From Methylomonas sp. (GTDB lineage: Bacteria > Pseudomonadota > Gammaproteobacteria > Methylococcales > Methylomonadaceae), in contig NZ_JALOBS010000033.1 in the NCBI RefSeq assembly GCF_023228165.1, forward strand, positions 1-52,809: a stretch of 52,809 nucleotides of DNA. Reading direction: 5' to 3'. The translations under genes were made by a program, and so were the position numbers. Below are positions 51,169 to 52,809 of this stretch, piece after piece. Numbering within the stretch: the first letter of the stretch is position 1; every line of letters starts with the position of its first letter. The notes beneath the pieces were generated by a model. It had not been told where the DNA came from. It did not search any database and was given only the letters and a program-made list of their open reading frames with translations.

Positions 51169-52791
51169 ATGATTCGAACCACCAGCTCAAAGCAACTGAC
51201 AATTGCCGAATTCGATTGGCCGTTTGATACGGCGCTGGATAAACACAATCGCTGGGTCACATTAAGCGAATGCATTCCCTGGGATGAACTGGCCGAAAGT
51301 TACTATCAAGGCTTTGCGGCGGATCGCGGTCGACCGATGAAAGAGGCCCGGCTGGTCATTGGCGCCGTGATCATCAAGCATAAGTTGTGTCTGTCGGATG
51401 TGGAAACTGTGCAACAAATCCAGGAAAACCCGTACCTGCAGTTCTTTGTCGGGCTGCCGGGCTACCAAACCGCTGAACCGTTTGCCCCGTCACTGTTCGT
51501 CGAAATCCGCAAGCGCATGGGCGAAGCCGTGTTTGAAGGCTTCCGCCGCGCCATTATCGCGGCGCACGAAGGCCAAAAGCCGGTCACACCTGTGTCACCG
51601 ACTCCGCCCGCACCGCCAACCGAATCCCAAGAGAGCGTCAAGTCTGAGATTGAGTCGAGCACGGATTCGTCAATGACTTCGCCAGACGAAACTCAGCCGC
51701 CAGCGAATTTGGAACCCACGGCCCCCGCACTCCAAGGCCAATTGATTGTAGACGCCACGGTGGTCGAACAAGCGATTCGCTTTCCCACCGACTTGAGCTT
51801 GCTGAATGAAGCGCGTGAATTCAGCGAACAAATCATCGACACCCTCTGCGCCCATCTGAAAGTAGAGCAGAAACCCAGAACTTATCGTGAGAAGGCGCGT
51901 TCAGCCTATTTGGGGATCGCTAAACAAAAGCGTCCCGGCGGAAAAACACTGCGCCGTGGCATCAAACAGCAATTGCAGTATCTGCGGCGAAATCTGAGAC
52001 ATATCGAACTACTCCTGGCGGCTATTCCGGAGGGCACACCCCTGCCACTACCGCGTTGGCTGCTCTATCGCTACTGGGTGATTCAGCATCTGTATCAACA
52101 GCAACGGGACATGTATCAAAACAAGACCCATCGCTGCGACCATCGCATCGTCAGCATCAACCAGCCGTATGTGCGACCGATCGTGCGCGGCAAGCTGAAC
52201 AAGCCGGTCGAGTTCGGCGCCAAGCTCAGCGTCAGCCTGACCGGTGACGGTTTAGCCCACGTTGACCATCTACGCTGGGACGCCTTTCACGAAGGCCTGG
52301 ACCTGGTGGCCCAGGTGGAAGCCTACCGGGCGCGTTACGGCCATTACCCGGAAAAGGTACTGGCAGACCCCATCTACGGCACTCGCCATAACCGCGACTA
52401 CCTCAAGCAACGCGGCATCCACTTTGCCGGCAAGCCGTTGGGCCGCCCGAAACAAGAGACCGATGAAAACCGTGAGCAGTTGAAACAGGCCAAGGAACAG
52501 CGTCGGCAAGATTACCGGCGACGTATCCCCATTGAGGGCAAATTCGGCCAGGGCAAGAATGGCTACCGGCTCAACTACATCCGTGCCAAGCGGGCGAACA
52601 CCTCTTTCGCCTGGATCAACAGCATCTTCCTGGTCATGAACCTGCTGATCCTGGCCAGGATCTTTTTTGCCCTGCGTAAAGGATGCTTCGCTGGTTTTAT
52701 CCCGGCTTTAAGCCAAGCTGGGGAACAGATGTTTTTATATCTGCGAGTCATCTTCAATTTGCCCGGACGGTTGGTCGATTGCACAGGCTGA
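51169..52791 (+). CDS. IS5/IS1182-type DDE transposase
   Basis: A 540-residue transposase. The N-terminal DUF772-type domain shows RGRPMKEARLVIGAVIIKH and PYLQFFVGLPGY. A Pro/Ser/Thr/Glu-rich linker spans about residues 140-190. The catalytic core has Asp in LIVDATVVEQ, Asp in KVLADPIYGT and Glu in RIPIEGKFGQGKNGY. The frame is intact, so the copy may be active. The gene fills nearly the whole element between its inverted repeats. Confidence 0.9.
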   Translation: MIRTTSSKQLTIAEFDWPFDTALDKHNRWVTLSECIPWDELAESYYQGFAADRGRPMKEARLVIGAVIIKHKLCLSDVETVQQIQENPYLQFFVGLPGYQTAEPFAPSLFVEIRKRMGEAVFEGFRRAIIAAHEGQKPVTPVSPTPPAPPTESQESVKSEIESSTDSSMTSPDETQPPANLEPTAPALQGQLIVDATVVEQAIRFPTDLSLLNEAREFSEQIIDTLCAHLKVEQKPRTYREKARSAYLGIAKQKRPGGKTLRRGIKQQLQYLRRNLRHIELLLAAIPEGTPLPLPRWLLYRYWVIQHLYQQQRDMYQNKTHRCDHRIVSINQPYVRPIVRGKLNKPVEFGAKLSVSLTGDGLAHVDHLRWDAFHEGLDLVAQVEAYRARYGHYPEKVLADPIYGTRHNRDYLKQRGIHFAGKPLGRPKQETDENREQLKQAKEQRRQDYRRRIPIEGKFGQGKNGYRLNYIRAKRANTSFAWINSIFLVMNLLILARIFFALRKGCFAGFIPALSQAGEQMFLYLRVIFNLPGRLVDCTG

Positions 52792-52792
52792 T

Positions 52793-52806
52793 TTGCTGAG
52801 CAGACT
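52793..52806 (-). repeat. IS terminal inverted repeat, right
   Basis: On the minus strand AGTCTGCTCAGCAA. The bases CTA follow and the window ends, so the fourth base of the target duplication cannot be seen. Confidence 0.85.
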
Positions 52807-52809
52807 CTA

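Larger units (their letters stand above)
51064..52806 (+). mobile_element. IS5-family-like insertion sequence (IS1182-type possible)
   Basis: A 1743-bp element with terminal inverted repeats AGTCTGCTCAG(T/C)AA (51064-51077 and 52793-52806). Outside the left end is CTAG (51060-51063); outside the right end is CTA with the fourth base beyond the window, consistent with the 4-bp CTAR target duplication of IS5-type elements. It carries one transposase gene and interrupts the hns-type gene. Confidence 0.88.

Overview
The window looks like an accessory region of a gammaproteobacterial chromosome, probably from a methanotroph of the Methylomonas/Methylobacter type. The main clue is a secreted protein with a VPVPAA-type sorting tail (22357-23190), common in that group. 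The organism call is an inference. Most of the window is stacked mobile DNA. Ordinary chromosomal-looking genes appear mainly at the right end (mtfA, a VOC protein, an hns remnant).

Layout. 1-1181: a truncated integrase and a 54-bp tRNA-Lys 3'-end fragment (minus strand). 1291-4290: a UPF0175/DUF3368 toxin-antitoxin pair, small membrane and secreted proteins, and an amidase. 4440-7096: an IS21-family element with a 7-bp target duplication, both genes frameshifted. 7110-11474: NUC1-type nuclease, DUF3592 membrane protein, aminotransferase. 11556-13154: AT-rich DNA with a nested palindrome, a TACCGGTA array and two unknown genes. 13499-17804: a plasmid/ICE-like cluster (DUF2787, RadC-like, PcfJ-like, tyrosine recombinase, carbon-nitrogen hydrolase). 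17968-20048: two-component system. 20344-25576: secreted and membrane proteins, two of which share an unrecognised domain. 25654-27619: 5'-nucleotidase, sirtuin, unknown gene. 27984-37813: a defence operon on the minus strand (SNF2 helicase, Kiwa-like pair, type III Mod and Res) plus a NERD nuclease. 37999-41236: replicon-like module (Rep-like protein, 12-bp tandem repeats, DUF927 helicase). 41550-42928: a second copy of the tRNA-Lys fragment in opposite orientation, a complete integrase and a putative excisionase. 43063-48474: a second TACCGGTA array, a UvrD-type helicase, an unknown protein and a helicase fused to a putative amidoligase. 48876-52809: small membrane proteins, mtfA, a VOC protein, and an hns gene cut by an IS5-type element.

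How the parts relate. The two tRNA-Lys fragments are inverted and bound about 40.5 kb, which does not fit simple excision of one island. It suggests an inversion or two joined islands. Two distant promoter regions (12.3 kb and 43.1 kb) carry the same 8-bp palindrome in arrays, suggesting one element-encoded regulator or replication factor. The defence operon is closely packed by 4-base overlaps, with a membrane protein and a DUF4868-like protein (resembling Kiwa KwaA and KwaB) placed between a SNF2 helicase and a type III restriction-modification pair. The most unusual gene is 46285-48474: a superfamily-2 helicase joined to an Amidoligase_2-like domain, with a CRP-type site upstream. Nothing here was verified by database search; family names rest on motifs read by eye.
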